This document shows, piece after piece, positions 49,680 to 58,323 of a stretch of 64,000 nt of DNA. The notes below the pieces were generated by a model. The model was not told the origin of the DNA. It saw nothing but the letters and a program-made list of their open reading frames with translations, and did not search any database. This DNA is from Azophilus sp965221755 (GTDB taxonomy: Bacteria; Pseudomonadota; Gammaproteobacteria; Pseudomonadales; Azotimanducaceae), in NCBI GenBank assembly GCA_965221755.1, contig OZ244921.1, forward strand, positions 1,860,001 through 1,924,000. Reading direction: 5' to 3'. Made by a program: the position numbers and the translations under genes. Positions within the stretch are counted from its first letter, which is position 1, and each line of letters starts with the position of its first letter.

Positions 49680-50522
49680 ATGGAGATTTCCAAGGAACTG
49701 CGCCAGCGCATTGAGGCTGCCGTCACCGAGGCGCTGGCCGAGGACATTGGCAGCGGCGACGTCAGCGCCGAGTTGATACCCGCCTCCGCGCAAGGGCGCG
49801 GCACGGTCATCGCCCGTCAGGCAGGCGTGTTCTGCGGACGGCCTTGGGTGGAGGAGGTGGCGCGCCAGATGAGCCACGCCTTCGAGCTCGACTGGCACGT
49901 TAAGGACGGCGCCGACCTCAAGGCCGGGCAGACGCTGTTTGAGGGGCATGGCCAAGCCCGCGCCTTGCTCACTGCGGAGCGGACCATCCTGAACTTCGTT
50001 CAGCTGCTGTCCGGCACAGCCACCCGCACCAAACGGTTCGTCAAGCTGCTGGAGGGCACGGGCTGCCAGTTGCTGGACACCCGCAAGACGCTGCCCGGTC
50101 TGCGCTTGGCCCAAAAGTATGCGGTGCGCTGCGGCGGCGGCGCCAACCACCGCTTGGGCCTGCATGACGCCTACCTCATCAAGGAAAACCACATCGCCGC
50201 CGCCGGCTCCATCGGCGCTGCCGTCACCCGGGCGCTTAAGGGCCGGCCGGGCTTGATGGTGGAGGTGGAAGTGGAGAGCCTGACTGAACTGGCCGAGGCG
50301 ATTGCGGCCGGGGCGGACACCATCATGCTGGACAACTTCTCCATTGCCGAAACCCGGCAGGCGGTGGCGGCGACCCGGAGCCGGGCCCGCCTTGAAGCCT
50401 CCGGAGGCGTTGATGAGTCCCGCATCCGCGCCATCGCCGAGACCGGCGTGGACTGCATTTCAGTGGGCGCCCTCACCAAGGATGTGAGCCCCCTGGACCT
50501 CTCCATGCGCTTCTCACAGTGA
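49680..50522 (+). CDS. nadC: nicotinate-nucleotide diphosphorylase (quinolinate phosphoribosyltransferase)
   Basis: 280 residues. Family landmarks are ALAEDIGSGDVSAELIP, TAERTILNFVQLLSGTATRT, DTRKTLPGLRLAQKYAVRCGGGANHRLGLHDAYLIKENHI (quinolinate and PRPP site), VEVEVESLTELAEAIAAGADTIMLDNFS and EASGGVDESRIRAIAETGVDCISVGALTKD. It makes nicotinate mononucleotide in de novo NAD synthesis. Divergent from ampD as in E. coli. Its TGA overlaps the GTG start of the helicase gene. Confidence 0.97.
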   Translation: MEISKELRQRIEAAVTEALAEDIGSGDVSAELIPASAQGRGTVIARQAGVFCGRPWVEEVARQMSHAFELDWHVKDGADLKAGQTLFEGHGQARALLTAERTILNFVQLLSGTATRTKRFVKLLEGTGCQLLDTRKTLPGLRLAQKYAVRCGGGANHRLGLHDAYLIKENHIAAAGSIGAAVTRALKGRPGLMVEVEVESLTELAEAIAAGADTIMLDNFSIAETRQAVAATRSRARLEASGGVDESRIRAIAETGVDCISVGALTKDVSPLDLSMRFSQ

Positions 50523-53500
50523 ATGCCGTATTGGACCGATTCCATCCGTCCATCAAGACGTGGTTCGAGCGGCATTTTGCCTTGCCGACGCCAGTGCAGG
50601 CGGCGGCTTGGCCGCGCATTGCCGCCGGCGTGCACGTCCTCGCCACCGCGCCCACCGGCAGCGGCAAGACGCTGACCGCCTTTCTGTGGTCGCTGAATCA
50701 ATTCGCGGCGGGCGTGTGGCTTCCGGGCGCGACCCGGGTGCTCTACGTGTCGCCCCTGAAGGCGCTCAACAACGACATTCAACGCAATCTCATTGTCCCC
50801 CTTGAGGAGCTGCAGGAAAGCACCGGCTTTCCTCGCATCAGCGTCCGCACCCGCTCCGGCGACACGCCCGGCGGCGAGCGCGCGCGGATGCTGCGCCAGC
50901 CGCCGGACATCCTCATCACGACGCCGGAAAGCCTGATGCTGCTGCTCACCACGGCCAAGGGCCGCCAGGCGCTGGCCACGGTGCAGACCGTCATCCTGGA
51001 TGAGATCCATGCCGTCGCGGACAACCGGCGGGGCGCGCAGCTCATGGTGTCGGTGGAGCGGCTGGCGCGCTTGGCGGGCGAGTTCCAGCGCATCGCCCTG
51101 TCGGCTACCGTGCGGCCGCTCGATGCGGTCGCCGCCTACGTCGGCGGCTGCCTGCCGTCGGGAGCGGTGCGCAAGGTGGAGATCATCGACTCAGCCGCCA
51201 ATGGAGCGGCCGCGCAGGCAGCGGGCGGCGATGGGGCCTGCCGCAAGGCAATCGCCCTGCGGGTCTGCTATCCCGGGGCGGTTCGGGACGCAGTGGCCGA
51301 CGAACGCAAGATTTGGGAGCCGCTGGCGGAGAGCTTTCGCGAGCGCATTGAGGGCAACCGCTCCACGCTGCTCTTCACCAACAGCCGCAGGCTGGCCGAG
51401 CGCATCACGCTTGAGGTCAACGACGACCAGCCGACGCCGCTGGCCTACGCCCACCACGGCTCCTTGGCGCGCGACATCCGCGCCGAAGTCGAACGGCGCC
51501 TCAAGGCCGGCGAGCTCAAGGCCATCGTCGCCACCAGCTCCTTGGAAATGGGCATCGACATCGGCCACCTCGACGAGGTGGTGCTGGTGCAGACGCCGCC
51601 CTCCATTGCCGCCGCGCTGCAGCGCATTGGCCGGGCCGGCCACGGCGTCGGCGAAGTGAGTTCCGGCGCCCTGTACGCCACCCACGCCCATGACCTGCTG
51701 GAGGCGGCCGCGTTGGCGGGCGCCATTGCTGAGCGTGACATCGAGCCGCTGAGGCCCTTGGAGAATCCGTTGGACGCGCTCTGCCAATCCATCGTCTCCA
51801 TGTGTGCCCATGAGGCTTGGCCGGTCGATGAGCTCTTCGCCGCCATTCGAACCGCCGCCCCGTACCGGCGGCTGCCGCGGGAGCAGTTGGATTTGGTCCT
51901 GGACATGCTGGCCGGACGCTACGCGGGCTCCCGGGTGCGGGAACTTAAACCCCGGGTGGCGCTGGACCGAATCAAGGGTACCGTGCAGGCGCACAAGAGC
52001 GCGGTGTTCGCGCTCTACAACGCCGGCGGCTCGATTCCCGACCGGGGCTACTATCAACTGCGCCATGCGGACAGCGGCGCCGTCATCGGCGAACTCGACG
52101 AGGAGTTCGTCTGGGAGGCCACCACCGGCCAGACCTTCACCCTTGGCACCCAGAACTGGCAAATCCTGCGCATCACCCACAACGACGTGATTGTGCGGCC
52201 AGCCCGCGCGGGCGCCACCGTTACGCCGTTCTGGCGCAACGAGACCTTCAACCGCAGCTTCCATTTCGCCGACCGCATCGGCGGCTTCCTGGAATCAGCG
52301 GAGGCGCACCTCGCCAGCGGACGGCGGGGGGCGTTCAAGTCCGGGCTCATCGAGCAGTCGCACTTTGATGAATTGGCGGCGGAGACCTTGTGCGCCTACT
52401 TGGAGCGCCAGCGAACGCACGCCGAAGCGCCCCTGCCGCACCGACGCCACCTGTTGCTGGAGTGGGTGTGCTCCGGCCCGGATGGGTACGCCGGTCCCGA
52501 CGCCCCCCAGCAGTTGGTCATCCACAGCTTCTGGGGCGGGCGCCTGAACCGCCCTTGGGCGCTGGCCTTGGAGTCCGCCTGGCGCCGGCGCTTCGAATTG
52601 GCGCCGGAGATTCACGCCGACAACAACGCCATCGTCGTGCAGGTCAAGGATGCGCAGGCGGCGGAGGAACTCCTGGGTTGGGTGACCCCGGAGAACCTGG
52701 ACGGCCACCTGCGCGATTCGCTGGAGCGCTCCGGTTTCTTCGGCGCCCGCTTTCGCGAGTGCGCGGGCCGGGCGCTGCTGCTGACCAAGCGCCGCTTCAA
52801 CCAGCGCCTGCCGCTGTGGATGAGCCGCCTGCAGGCCAAGAAGCTGATGGCCGCCACCGCCAAGTACCCGGACTTCCCGGTGCTGCTGGAGACCTGGCGC
52901 ACCTGCCTCACCGACGAGTTTGACCTGCCCGCCCTGCGCGCTCGGCTCGGCGAATTGGCTGACGGCAGCCTGCCGTGGACGTTGGCCGCCACCGCCACGC
53001 CCAGCCCGTTCGCCAAGAGCCTCACCTTCGCTCAGGTCAGCCGCTACATGTATGCCGACGACACGCCGGAGCTTGGCGAAGCCAGCGGCTTGGCCGACGA
53101 TCTCATCGCCCAGGCGGTGGGCGACGAGCGGCTGCGCCCCCGACTCAAGGCGGAGGTCATCGCCGCGTTTGAAGCCAAGCGGCAGCGGCGCGCCGAGGGC
53201 TATGAGCCGCGCAGCCTCGAGGATTGGCTGGAATGGGCCAAGGAGCGGGTGCTGATCCCCGCTGCGGAGTGGCCCAACGAGGTGGCGGACCCCCGCTTGG
53301 TGCGCTTCGCCGATGGCGAACGGGCTTGGATTGCCCATCTTGAGGCGGCCCATGCGTTGGTCGAGTGCGGCCTGTGCGCCGGCCTGGCCCATCAAGGCGA
53401 ACTGCCCGCCATCGACGATCCGCGCAACTTGGCGGAATTCGTCGGCGAGGCGCTCTCCTTCTACGGCCCGCGCACCTTGGCGGAGCTTGCGGCCCTGTTG

Positions 53501-54814
53501 CCGCCCGGGGTCGCCGACTTGGAGCAGGCGCTCACGGACAGCGGCGCCTTCATCATCGGCCCCTTGGTTGCAGGCAGCGACGGGCCGCACTTCTGCGATG
53601 CTGACAACCTGGAGGCCCTGCTGCGCTTCCAACGCGCCCAAAGCCGCGCCCAAGCGGTCGCCAAGCCGGTCGCCGAACTGCCCGGGTTTCTGGCCGCATG
53701 GCAGGGCTTCGGACAGCCTTGGTCGGCAGCCGCCGGCTTGCGCGCGGTGGCGCGCTTGAGCGGCTACCCAGCCCCGGTGGCCGCTTGGCTCAGGGACTTC
53801 CTGGCCGCCCGCTTCAGCGACTTCGCCGACCATCAGCTTGACGCGCTCATCGCCCAGGAGCAGATCGTCTGGCTGGGGCGCGGCAACCAGCATATCACCC
53901 TGTGCCACCCCGATGAGGCGGCGCTGCACGCGCCAAGCGACGACGCGACGGACACGGTTGAGCTGTTTGCGGACCCGCAGGCCCGCTACGGCTATCACCA
54001 GCTCAGCGACCGGGCGGCGGAAGGCAGCGGCGCGGCCGCCTTCAACGACCGCTGGTGGCAGGCGGTCTGGACGGGCGCGCTGCTGGCGGACAGCCTGGCG
54101 CCGTTGCGCTTGGGCGAGCAGCGCAAGTACCGCTTGGCGGCACCCTCCGCCCCGGTTCGCCGCCGGGCCCGCATGGCGGCCCAAGGCTGGCCCGGCAATT
54201 GGCGGTTGAACCCGGCCCCGCCACCTTCGGACGATCCCTTGGAGCGAATGGAGGAGGACAAGGAGCGGGTCCGGCTTCTGCTCGACCGCTACGGCTTCCT
54301 GTGCCGGGAGATCGCCAACCGGGAGGCGCGCTGGGCGCCGCTCTTCAGGGTGCTGCGCGTCATGGAGCTGGCTGGCGAGGTCGTTGCGGGCTACTTCTTC
54401 GAGGGCCTGTCCGGTCCGCAGTTCATGGCGCCTGCGGCCCTGCGCCGATTTCGCGCCCAGCAAGCCCCGCAGTGCTTTTGGATGAACGCCACCGATCCGG
54501 CCTCGCCCTGCGGGTTGGCCTTGGATTGGCCGGCGCTCCCGCCCCGGCGGGCCGGAAACTACTTGGGTTTTCTGGACGGCGCCCTAGCGCTGGTCATCGA
54601 AAGCCACGGCCAGCGGCTCAACTTCCTCATCGCCCCCGACCATCCGCACATCGACGCCGCCACCGAGCCGTTTCAACATCTGGCCCGGCAGCGCAAACGC
54701 ATCAAGGTGGCCACCATCAACGACCAGCCCGCCCGTCACAGCCCCTACTTGGCCGCCTTGGACCGCACCCTGACCCGCACCGCCGACCATCGGCACGTCT
54801 ATTACGAGCGCTGA
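50519..54814 (+). CDS. lhr: Lhr-type large DEAD/DEAH helicase
   Basis: 1431 residues from GTG 50519, overlapping the nadC stop (GTGA). The superfamily 2 helicase core has ATAPTGSGKTLTAFLWSL (Walker A), LYVSPLKALNNDI (Ia), TTPESL (Ib), VILDEIHAV (DEIH Walker B), LSATVRP (III) and IVATSSLEMGIDIGHLDEVV with QRIGRAGH (V/VI). The Lhr winged-helix and Lhr-specific domains follow, with a long C-terminal extension as in E. coli Lhr. It translocates 3' to 5' on single-stranded DNA and is linked to DNA repair. Coupling to nadC is a local oddity. Confidence 0.95.
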   Translation: MNAVLDRFHPSIKTWFERHFALPTPVQAAAWPRIAAGVHVLATAPTGSGKTLTAFLWSLNQFAAGVWLPGATRVLYVSPLKALNNDIQRNLIVPLEELQESTGFPRISVRTRSGDTPGGERARMLRQPPDILITTPESLMLLLTTAKGRQALATVQTVILDEIHAVADNRRGAQLMVSVERLARLAGEFQRIALSATVRPLDAVAAYVGGCLPSGAVRKVEIIDSAANGAAAQAAGGDGACRKAIALRVCYPGAVRDAVADERKIWEPLAESFRERIEGNRSTLLFTNSRRLAERITLEVNDDQPTPLAYAHHGSLARDIRAEVERRLKAGELKAIVATSSLEMGIDIGHLDEVVLVQTPPSIAAALQRIGRAGHGVGEVSSGALYATHAHDLLEAAALAGAIAERDIEPLRPLENPLDALCQSIVSMCAHEAWPVDELFAAIRTAAPYRRLPREQLDLVLDMLAGRYAGSRVRELKPRVALDRIKGTVQAHKSAVFALYNAGGSIPDRGYYQLRHADSGAVIGELDEEFVWEATTGQTFTLGTQNWQILRITHNDVIVRPARAGATVTPFWRNETFNRSFHFADRIGGFLESAEAHLASGRRGAFKSGLIEQSHFDELAAETLCAYLERQRTHAEAPLPHRRHLLLEWVCSGPDGYAGPDAPQQLVIHSFWGGRLNRPWALALESAWRRRFELAPEIHADNNAIVVQVKDAQAAEELLGWVTPENLDGHLRDSLERSGFFGARFRECAGRALLLTKRRFNQRLPLWMSRLQAKKLMAATAKYPDFPVLLETWRTCLTDEFDLPALRARLGELADGSLPWTLAATATPSPFAKSLTFAQVSRYMYADDTPELGEASGLADDLIAQAVGDERLRPRLKAEVIAAFEAKRQRRAEGYEPRSLEDWLEWAKERVLIPAAEWPNEVADPRLVRFADGERAWIAHLEAAHALVECGLCAGLAHQGELPAIDDPRNLAEFVGEALSFYGPRTLAELAALLPPGVADLEQALTDSGAFIIGPLVAGSDGPHFCDADNLEALLRFQRAQSRAQAVAKPVAELPGFLAAWQGFGQPWSAAAGLRAVARLSGYPAPVAAWLRDFLAARFSDFADHQLDALIAQEQIVWLGRGNQHITLCHPDEAALHAPSDDATDTVELFADPQARYGYHQLSDRAAEGSGAAAFNDRWWQAVWTGALLADSLAPLRLGEQRKYRLAAPSAPVRRRARMAAQGWPGNWRLNPAPPPSDDPLERMEEDKERVRLLLDRYGFLCREIANREARWAPLFRVLRVMELAGEVVAGYFFEGLSGPQFMAPAALRRFRAQQAPQCFWMNATDPASPCGLALDWPALPPRRAGNYLGFLDGALALVIESHGQRLNFLIAPDHPHIDAATEPFQHLARQRKRIKVATINDQPARHSPYLAALDRTLTRTADHRHVYYER

Positions 54815-54890
54815 GAGCGAAATCGGCAAGGCCATGCTCGTAAGAATGCAGCCATTCTATCTGTTTGCCGCATAGCATTTTGTCGCCTGA

Positions 54891-55124
54891 TCACTTTCCA
54901 ACTTGCAAGGATTCAACCTTGCCAATCTCCTTGGTGACGTGCGCGCCCAGCTTCTGGTAGTCCACCCAGACTTTGAATCGCTGCTCAGCGAGCTTGGCGG
55001 AATAGGCTCCATCAATCAAGATAGCAAGATTGGCCACGACGACTCCGGTGACCCAAAACGAAAACGGGGCAAGACCACCAAGGTACCACCAAGGTGAAGC
55101 TTGCCCCGTTCGATCCATTCGCAA
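54891..55124 (-). CDS. small hypothetical membrane protein
   Basis: Up to 77 residues; TTG 55124 or ATG 55118 could start it. One hydrophobic segment is visible (FSFWVTGVVVANLAILIDGAY), followed by a basic, amphipathic stretch (KLAEQRFKVWVDYQKLGAHVTKEIGKVE). I recognise no family. Codon use is less GC-rich than its neighbour lhr. It may be a real small protein or a fragment; no operon partner is visible. Confidence 0.35.
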   Translation of the reverse strand: MRMDRTGQASPWWYLGGLAPFSFWVTGVVVANLAILIDGAYSAKLAEQRFKVWVDYQKLGAHVTKEIGKVESLQVGK

Positions 55125-55560
55125 CCTGACATGCTGGTAGCTGTCGCAGCAGGACGTCAGGGGGTATTTGTTGGGCAGCCTAACTGTTGTCGCGGTGGCA
55201 TGTCAACGCTCACTCGCTGCACTGCCAGCCAGGCGCTCGGTTGTTGGCGCCGAAAGAGACGAGCTGTTCGGCCCATCAGTGACGCTTGGACCACTGCCTG
55301 ACCGCGGGCCTTGCCGAAAGCCGGGGAAGGGAAGCCAATCAGGGGCCGGGGTCCGCTTAGGCGCTCCGCCCGTTGCACGGGGCACCCCAACGCCACCTCC
55401 CAACAGGAGAGCCCCCTGCAAAGGCGCATCCATGGCTTAAATGCCTCTAGTTGCCGCTCTCCACAGAGGTCTTCCTCCACTGTGCGGAGTTTGCAAACCG
55501 GATCGCACCGGGGTAACGTTTCGTCACGGCGGGTGTTCCTCTTAATCTGGAGTTAACACC
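55125..55560. other. intergenic stretch before the AIPR gene
   Basis: No gene or RNA recognised. Stops are frequent in all frames. The last 20 bases hold TGGAG, which could serve the TTG start at 55561. The N-terminal portion of AIPR is not recognisable here, so it has been deleted rather than frameshifted. Confidence 0.4.
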
Positions 55561-57060
55561 TTGAATTATCAGGAACATTCCGCTGTATTTCAAATATTCT
55601 GGTGCAATATATGGGCTAAACTGGCGGTTATCCTTGGGGAAGTGTTGGCGGACATCTACGACCGGTGGGGAGCCAGACTGCTCGAACAGAATGTGCGCGT
55701 GTTCCTGCAGGCGCGCGGCAAAGTCAATCGCGGGATCAGGCTAACGCTCGAGAATGAACCGTCAATGTTCTTCGCTTACAACAACGGCATCACCGCGACA
55801 GCTAAAGCCGTGGACATCATCAACGAGGGAGGACAGCTGCTGCTTCGTCGATTGACGAACTTCCAGATCGTGAACGGCGGACAGACGACGGCGTCGGTCC
55901 ACGTGGCGCGGCTTCGTGACGTGGATATCTCACACACGTTCATACAGATGAAGCTGTCAGTCGTTTCCTCCGACCGCGCTACCACTCTTGTGCCCAAGAT
56001 CTCGGAGTACGCGAACAGTCAGAACCGGGTGAGCGCAGCCGATTTCTTCGCAAACCATCCGTTTCACGTCCGCATGGAGGAATTCTCCCGCCGCATTCAC
56101 GCGCCTTCGCCAGACGGGAGTTTCCGTCAGAGCAAATGGTTCTACGAAAGGGCGCGGGGCCAATATGCGGACGCAAGGGCACATTTGACGCCCGCTCAAC
56201 GGCGCAAGTTCGACTTGGAGAACCCGCGAAGGCAACTGATCACGAAGACCGACCTCGCCAAGTTCATCAATGTCTGGGAGGGACGCCCGCACGAAGTGAG
56301 CCTCGGGGCGCAAAAGAACTTCGCCGCCTTCGCACGCAGGGTCGGACAGGCGTGGAACAGATCACCAAACGACTTCAATGAGGCTTGGTTTCGCCAAGCC
56401 GTGGCCAAGGCAATCGCGTTCCGTGAAACGGAACGAGCCGTGTCTTCGCAGTCTTGGTATCAGGGAGGATATCGGGCAAACATCGTTGCATACACGATCT
56501 CGAAGGTCGCACACGAGGTGGCCGAGCAACGCAACGCCGTTGACTTCGAGTTTATCTGGAGGCGTCAAGCTATAGGGCCGGGTCTCGCTCAAGCAATCAC
56601 GTTCCTTGCCGAGCAGGTGCATGGTGTTCTTGTCGACCCCCCGCCCGCTGGGATAAGCAACGTGACGGAATGGGCCAAGAAGGGAGGCTGTTGGGATAGG
56701 GTCCGCATGCTTGACGTGGACCTGCCGCCGACAATGGCCGATGAGTTGATTTCAACGGAAGAGCAAAAGGATGCAACACGAGGCGCGCGTCGCGACCAAA
56801 AGCAGCTAAACGGGATCGAAGCCCAGATAGCGGTGGTGAACGCTGGCCGCAAGTTTTGGGAAGACGCACTCTCATGGGGACTTCCAAGAGAACTCCTGAC
56901 CCCCTTCGAGTGTGAAATTCTCGAAGTCGCAGCGCGTATTCCTCAGCGTACACCTACGGAAAGACAGTCCACAAAGGCCATCAAAGTGCTTGTGAAGCTG
57001 CAAACCGAAGGCTACGGAGGCAGACTTGGCGCAGGAAGTCTGCACGGTGACCGGAGGTAG
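55561..57060 (+). CDS. AIPR-family protein, probably 5'-truncated
   Basis: 499 residues from TTG 55561. From about residue 25 the sequence is clearly the AIPR (abortive infection phage resistance) domain: GEVLADIYDRWGARLLEQNVRVFLQARGKVNRGIR, FAYNNGITATA (71-81), LTNFQIVNGGQTTAS (98-112), ISEYANSQNRVSAADFFANHPFH. The first 20 residues (EHSAVFQIFWCNIWAK) do not resemble the family, and the usual N-terminal region of more than 150 residues is missing. It is followed after ten bases by an AAA ATPase gene. AIPR proteins occur in phage-defence and restriction-linked loci. Possibly inactive. Confidence 0.72.
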   Translation: MNYQEHSAVFQIFWCNIWAKLAVILGEVLADIYDRWGARLLEQNVRVFLQARGKVNRGIRLTLENEPSMFFAYNNGITATAKAVDIINEGGQLLLRRLTNFQIVNGGQTTASVHVARLRDVDISHTFIQMKLSVVSSDRATTLVPKISEYANSQNRVSAADFFANHPFHVRMEEFSRRIHAPSPDGSFRQSKWFYERARGQYADARAHLTPAQRRKFDLENPRRQLITKTDLAKFINVWEGRPHEVSLGAQKNFAAFARRVGQAWNRSPNDFNEAWFRQAVAKAIAFRETERAVSSQSWYQGGYRANIVAYTISKVAHEVAEQRNAVDFEFIWRRQAIGPGLAQAITFLAEQVHGVLVDPPPAGISNVTEWAKKGGCWDRVRMLDVDLPPTMADELISTEEQKDATRGARRDQKQLNGIEAQIAVVNAGRKFWEDALSWGLPRELLTPFECEILEVAARIPQRTPTERQSTKAIKVLVKLQTEGYGGRLGAGSLHGDRR

Positions 57061-57070
57061 GGGCACCACT

Positions 57071-58306
57071 ATGACGCGCTTGTTTTCCACAAGGGCCGGC
57101 GGCGTACCGCCCCTGATGGCCGGCCGAGGCCATGAACAGGGCGTTTTGACTGAGTTGCTCGGCGACCTCGCGCAAGGCGAGCCAAACAGCCTTGGCGCGG
57201 TGCTGTTCGGTCCGCGCGGCAACGGCAAGACCGTCCTACTGAACGCTGCGGTTGCTGACGCGCAATCGCGGCACGACATTGATGTCGTCAGATTCACGCC
57301 CACGGACTGCCCGACCGAGGAGAAGCTCAGCGCCCGCCTGCTGGAGGGGTTCGAGGCCCCACGGAGCCTGTCGCACACGGTACAGGGCGGCGGCGGCGTT
57401 GGTGTGGCCAAAGGCCAGGTGAGCAGGACTCGAACGACGAGTCTGCCGTCGCCAAGCGTTACGTCCGCCTTGCATGAGCGCCTCAAGAGAACCGGCAAAC
57501 CGCTCGTGATTGCCTTGGACGAAGCCCACCGGCTGCAGCCGAACGTCGGCGAAGCGCTCTTGAATGCGGTTCAGCAAGCCAACGGCCAGCGGCAAAGTGC
57601 GGCCATCGCCCTGTTGGCGGGGACGCCGGATCTCATCGACCACATTGGGCGGATGAACGCCACTTTCTTTCTGCATCGCTTGGGCGACTGCCTGCTGCCC
57701 GTGGGACGCATTGCGGATGATGCGGCCTTGCGAGCGGTCGCTGAGCCATTGCGCAACGCGAAACTGAAGGTCTCACGGCAGGCCGAGCAGGCCATCATCG
57801 AGTTGTGTGCCGGGTATCCTTACTTTACGCAGGTTCTCGGCCGCACCATCACCGAATCGCCGGAACTGTCCAAGGGATGCCCCATCCCGCTTGGCGACCT
57901 GGATGATGCTGCCCACTTGGCCACCCGCGATCGTTTTCTGGTGCGAAGGAAAAAGCACTACCGAAGGGTTTGGTCCGACCTGCGCGCCGACAAGCTGATT
58001 TCCTGCGGTTACATGCTGGGCAAAATCCTCCAAGCTTCTTCCGACGGCAAAATGCGGGTTGGCCAAGTGGAACGGGCATTGGAAGTGGGCTTAGCCCACT
58101 TGTACGAAAAGACGTCGCAGCCACCGGACTTGGACGGCGCCAGGCAGTCGCTGCAGCGGCTCGGGCTGCTATGGGACCCCGAAGACACAGGCGCATCATA
58201 TGAACTCGGCATCCCCAGTTTCTTCGGCTTCCTCATCCGTCAAGTTGGCCAACTCCGGCCTGAATTGGCGGCGCGGCTGGATGCCGAGCTGCCGATGGCC
58301 GCCTAG
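57071..58306 (+). CDS. AAA-type P-loop ATPase
   Basis: 411 residues from ATG 57071, with GGAGG upstream at 57052-57056; an upstream start at 57026 would overlap AIPR. Walker A VLFGPRGNGKTVLL is near residue 45, Walker B PLVIALDEAHRLQPN near 145, sensor-like IALLAGTPDL, and a C-terminal winged-helix-like region (LQRLGLLWDPEDTGASYELGIPSFFGFLIRQV). It resembles ATPases of the Orc1/TniB-like fold used in mobile or defence modules. It is convergent with the protease gene, 17 bases apart. The pairing with AIPR suggests a shared job, but the AIPR gene is truncated. Confidence 0.72.
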   Translation: MTRLFSTRAGGVPPLMAGRGHEQGVLTELLGDLAQGEPNSLGAVLFGPRGNGKTVLLNAAVADAQSRHDIDVVRFTPTDCPTEEKLSARLLEGFEAPRSLSHTVQGGGGVGVAKGQVSRTRTTSLPSPSVTSALHERLKRTGKPLVIALDEAHRLQPNVGEALLNAVQQANGQRQSAAIALLAGTPDLIDHIGRMNATFFLHRLGDCLLPVGRIADDAALRAVAEPLRNAKLKVSRQAEQAIIELCAGYPYFTQVLGRTITESPELSKGCPIPLGDLDDAAHLATRDRFLVRRKKHYRRVWSDLRADKLISCGYMLGKILQASSDGKMRVGQVERALEVGLAHLYEKTSQPPDLDGARQSLQRLGLLWDPEDTGASYELGIPSFFGFLIRQVGQLRPELAARLDAELPMAA

Positions 58307-58323
58307 CCAATGTTCGCTGCGGT

